This document shows positions 61,513 to 64,000 of a stretch of DNA of 64,000 bases, in pieces. Numbering within the stretch: the stretch's first letter is position 1; every line of letters starts with the position of its first letter. The translations under genes and the position numbers were made by a program. The DNA comes from Siphonodentalium dalli (taxonomy: Eukaryota; Mollusca; Scaphopoda; Gadilida; Siphonodentaliidae). The DNA is taken from the NCBI GenBank assembly GCA_032622095.1, contig CP136067.1:41957549-42021548 (forward strand). The letters are read 5' to 3'. Under the pieces are notes generated by a model that was not told the DNA's origin, searched no databases, and was given only the letters and a program-made list of their open reading frames with translations.

Positions 61513-62622
61513 GGACATATACCCTGTTGTCTGATCCTCATTGCCATACATTATCTCTTATATGTTGTATATTTATGTCATTTGTGTGTTATGTGTATTA
61601 TGTGTGGATTTGGAAATAAAAATATGTTTACACTAAATAATGAAATAATTCAAATAAAATTATCAAATTTGATTGAATAAAGACATCACTGCATAACATG
61701 GAAACAAGAAACGACTGAAACAATGGAAAGATGCAAGCAATAAAATAAACTTTTTTACATTTACATGTATTGGAAAGGTTTCATCATGAAGTTATGCACC
61801 AATTTATTGGAAATACATTATGTTTTATGTGTATTTATTTATGTAAAGATATTTAAAAATATTTTAAATTTTCTTACATGCATTCAAACTAACGCATACT
61901 ATTTATGAAAATATCACCAGAAAAAATAATAAATTATTTGCATGTTCTGTTAGATTCAATACCCAACACAATGAAGATAACACTAAGATTTATTTGATCA
62001 TCATCCATTGTTAATCCTGATGAAGATTAAATGAGGCTTAACTCCATGACTGCAGTAAATGACAAACCAGCTAATTAGGTCTACCGATGTACATCACACC
62101 TGCTTTGTTCAGTTAATTAGCCCTATTGTATACCAGTGTGACGCTACAGCCATTGTCTGCAGCAATCCCAATTCAATTTAATCATAATTGAAGTTGGCTA
62201 GCCTATTTATTCATATTAGAACATTTCATTGTCTGTATCACAAGTTTATTGCCATTCATGTTGTATTCAACAATTGTGTGTTGTTATCTGTGTCCACTGC
62301 CAGAATATACATACACACTGTACCACTAACATAACACATGACATAATTGTACTAACTTTCTAATATGGTGTTAGTATCTTTGCACACTCCACAGTATGAG
62401 ACTATGAGTATCCAATAGCCATCCATATGGATATTTTAGTAAAAGTAATCAATAAGTAATCAAAATGTAATCATGATTACAGTACATTTGAAGGTAATCG
62501 ATTACGATTACTTGTAATCAAGAAATGTCATGATTACTGATTACAGACGATTACTCCAAATTTTGTAATCGATTACTTTGATTACGATTACTGATTACGA
62601 TTACCCCAACCCTGTCTTCAAG

Positions 62623-62916
62623 ACGGGTCGTTGAGTTGACCCGGTTCAATCAATCGGCTAGTCATGCCTCTCCAGTGTTTCAGATTACATTTCTGCCATC
62701 TGTTTTATTATATTGCTGGTGTCTAGTTGTGTCTTCTGTTTTCATGTATGTTTTTTTTGTGTCATGTCTTCATCTCATTGTGGGAGGTACCGGGAGGCTG
62801 CTACATTCAGTTAAATAGGTCACCGCTTCAGCTATATACCAGTATTTGGCCCGACCATAATTCGAAGGATAGTCCGAGGCGGCTACTGGACTAGTTGTCG
62901 ATTATTTGCTTTTCAT
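62623..62916 (+). repeat. LINE-like 5' region, copy 2 (right of hAT insertion)
   Basis: Continues the match to 53161-53486 (ACGGGTCGTTGAGTTGACCC, CTCCAGTGTTTCAGATTACA) and leads into the ORF1 ATG at 62917. A ~30-bp deletion relative to copy 1 lies near 62770. Confidence 0.7.
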
Positions 62917-63710
62917 ATGGCAACTCATAACAAACATCAACGTAAGAATGACCACCCGCCAGGTTCCACCGATGCTGATGTCTATCCTCAGTACTTGGTA
63001 CTTGGTCTTGATCCAAATGTCAAGATACCTTCTGTATTTGTGATTGATAAAATGCTCCAAAACATAGCCGGACAATTAAAATCTTTCAAACCGATCAGAA
63101 CTGGGCCACTCAGTGCATGGCTCTCTTCTGATCGAATGTTCAAGAAAAGTTCAAGCTGACACTCTTGCGCAATTAAAGTTTATTGCACAATCACCAGTGT
63201 TGGTTAATCATCGCAAGACATTTAACGGTAGCAGAGCTGGTTGCGAAATCGCGATCTAGCTGATTATTCTGAGTCAGATATATCGGCTGAGTTAACACCA
63301 CATGGAGTTACAGCAGTCCGTAGATTTACGAAGACAGTTGATAGTTAAACAGTTCAGTTGAACAGTTATCTTCTGACCTTCAATCGGTGGGAACATCCAT
63401 CGACATTGAAGGTTGGGCGTGTGATGGATTTAAGTACACATGTTCCAACCCCATTGCGATGTTTTAAATGCCAGGGGTACGGCCATGGCCAGGAACATTG
63501 TAAAAGTAAAGAAACCACATGTGCAGGATATTTCTGGTCATGATCGTAAGGATTGTACGAATCTTAAGAAAAATTGCAAACTGTCAAAGTTCACATGATG
63601 CAATGGATCCTTCATGTCCCATTTTGGATTATGAATTCAAGATTCAACGATATGGTGATCCCATGAAAAGGGGTTCACCATATTCTTTCATTTTATTAAC
63701 CAAATAACAG
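62917..63710 (+). pseudogene. LINE-like ORF1 (gag-like, zinc-knuckle) pseudogene
   Basis: Starts MATHNKHQRKNDHPPGSTDA and continues through KMLQNIAGQLKSFKPIRTGP. In shifted frames follow RDLADYSESDISAELTPHGV with TAVRRFTKTVDS, then LLTFN, then LRCFKCQGYGHGQEHC at 63454-63501, a CX2CX4HX4C zinc knuckle, then GHDRKDCTNL and NCQSSHDAMDPSCP remnants of further knuckles. This domain order (GV..VRR, LTF, CCHC knuckles, final CP) is typical of ORF1 proteins of non-LTR retrotransposons of the jockey type, which bind the element RNA. At least three frameshifts or stops (about 63160, 63240-63350, 63515-63545) make it non-functional. No reverse transcriptase is seen before the window ends. Confidence 0.8.
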
Positions 63711-63781
63711 AGATATTTGAAGAAGTGTTTTTGACGAAATAGCGGAAATATTTGAAGAAGTGTTTTAAAGAGCGTATTTTT

Positions 63782-64000
63782 TCGGGGGACTATTAAAATA
63801 GCCTGTGTCCGTCCGTCCGTCCGTGCGTGCGTCTGGAAATGGTTTCCAGATGATAACTTTCGTTTCGGTTATTAGATCAAAAGCAAATTTCATAGGCGAG
63901 TTGATCAGACCAAAATACAGGTCAAGTTCGAATATGGCCCTTTTTTAGTAAGAATCTTGTAATTTTCTGGTTTCCGGATGATAACTTCAGTTTGTGGGAT
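63782..64000. repeat. Interspersed repeat with GTCCGTCC motif, copy 2
   Basis: Starts TCGGGGGACTATTAAAATAG as at 53985, with a longer GTCC/GTGC microsatellite and then the GGTTTCCAGATGATAACTTT and CAAAATACAGGTCA blocks. It runs off the end of the window. Confidence 0.85.

Larger units (their letters stand above)
60860..62614. mobile_element. hAT-type non-autonomous element, 1,755 bp
   Basis: Ends are CAGGGTTGGGG and CCCCAACCCTG, flanked by TCTTCAAG on both sides (60852-60859 and 62615-62622). The same site with one TCTTCAAG is uninterrupted at 53153-53160. An 8-bp duplication and CAGGG ends are hAT hallmarks. Both subterminal regions are packed with GATTAC and AATCGATTAC motifs, a likely transposase-binding array (inference from hAT biology). 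The centre holds a CT microsatellite (about 61150-61205) and a short tandem repeat of CGGACATTTCCCCAC (about 61425-61510). No transposase is present. Confidence 0.95.
56300..64000. repeat. Segmental duplication copy 2
   Basis: Collinear with 47857-54250, with differences: triplication of a 327-bp block, a 437-bp palindrome in place of the 49.0-50.95 kb spacer, an insertion carrying hairpin module 3, the hAT insertion, and a longer ORF1. The copy runs off the window end. Confidence 0.85.

Noticed and set aside
61069-61680. 203-residue plus-strand and 139-residue minus-strand open frames
   Set aside because: Both run through a CT microsatellite and short tandem repeats inside a non-autonomous hAT element; the products are low-complexity Ser/Leu or Arg/Glu runs.

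Overview
This is non-coding-looking, AT-rich eukaryotic DNA from an animal genome, most compatible with a marine invertebrate and perhaps a mollusc. That rests on the types of repeats and transposon relics seen and is not proven. There are no prokaryotic operons, tRNA or rRNA genes or CRISPR arrays, and no convincing complete protein-coding gene. Nearly everything that can be identified is repetitive.

Layout. 1-1174: sparse sequence with a degenerate duplication and one minus-strand mini-exon-like block. 1175-1930: a minisatellite of three 21-bp and eleven 63-bp units. 2690-37470: a macrosatellite with higher-order structure. Each typical ~2,320-bp unit is one ~1.2-kb 'B' segment plus two ~570-bp 'A' monomers; expanded units have three A monomers. 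Its left edge is interrupted by a 4.8-kb foldback-type DNA transposon (3290-8101) with an 18-bp terminal inverted repeat and a 3-bp target duplication. That element carries a decayed minus-strand gene of a multicopy invertebrate transposon protein. 37557-40206: a second foldback element. 40207-43080 and 44943-47460: no recognisable gene. 43080-44942: a cluster of short TTAAGCGC-like motifs and two families of ~205-bp tandem repeats.

47857-54250 and 56300-64000 are two collinear, diverged copies of one ~6-7-kb block (a segmental duplication of nested repeats). Each holds a TTAA-flanked MITE, a palindromic repeat cluster, and the 5' part of a LINE-like retrotransposon with an ORF1. The second copy has received a clean 1,755-bp hAT-type insertion (60860-62614, 8-bp duplication), and the matching empty site survives in the first copy. 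Small perfect or near-perfect hairpins lie between and inside the copies.

The most interesting signal is in the macrosatellite. Every one of its 28 A monomers, read on the minus strand, carries a 42- or 45-nt block bounded by a pyrimidine-rich tract plus AG and by GTGAGTAA. It looks like a symmetric mini-exon encoding a Ser/Thr-rich 14- or 15-residue segment. The same monomers carry an open frame in a compatible phase with one strong hydrophobic segment, and in many copies AATAAA follows its stop codon. A similar 36-nt block lies outside the array at 769-804. The array may therefore be an amplified piece of a minus-strand gene (stalk exons plus a membrane-anchor terminal exon). Expression and selection cannot be judged from sequence alone.
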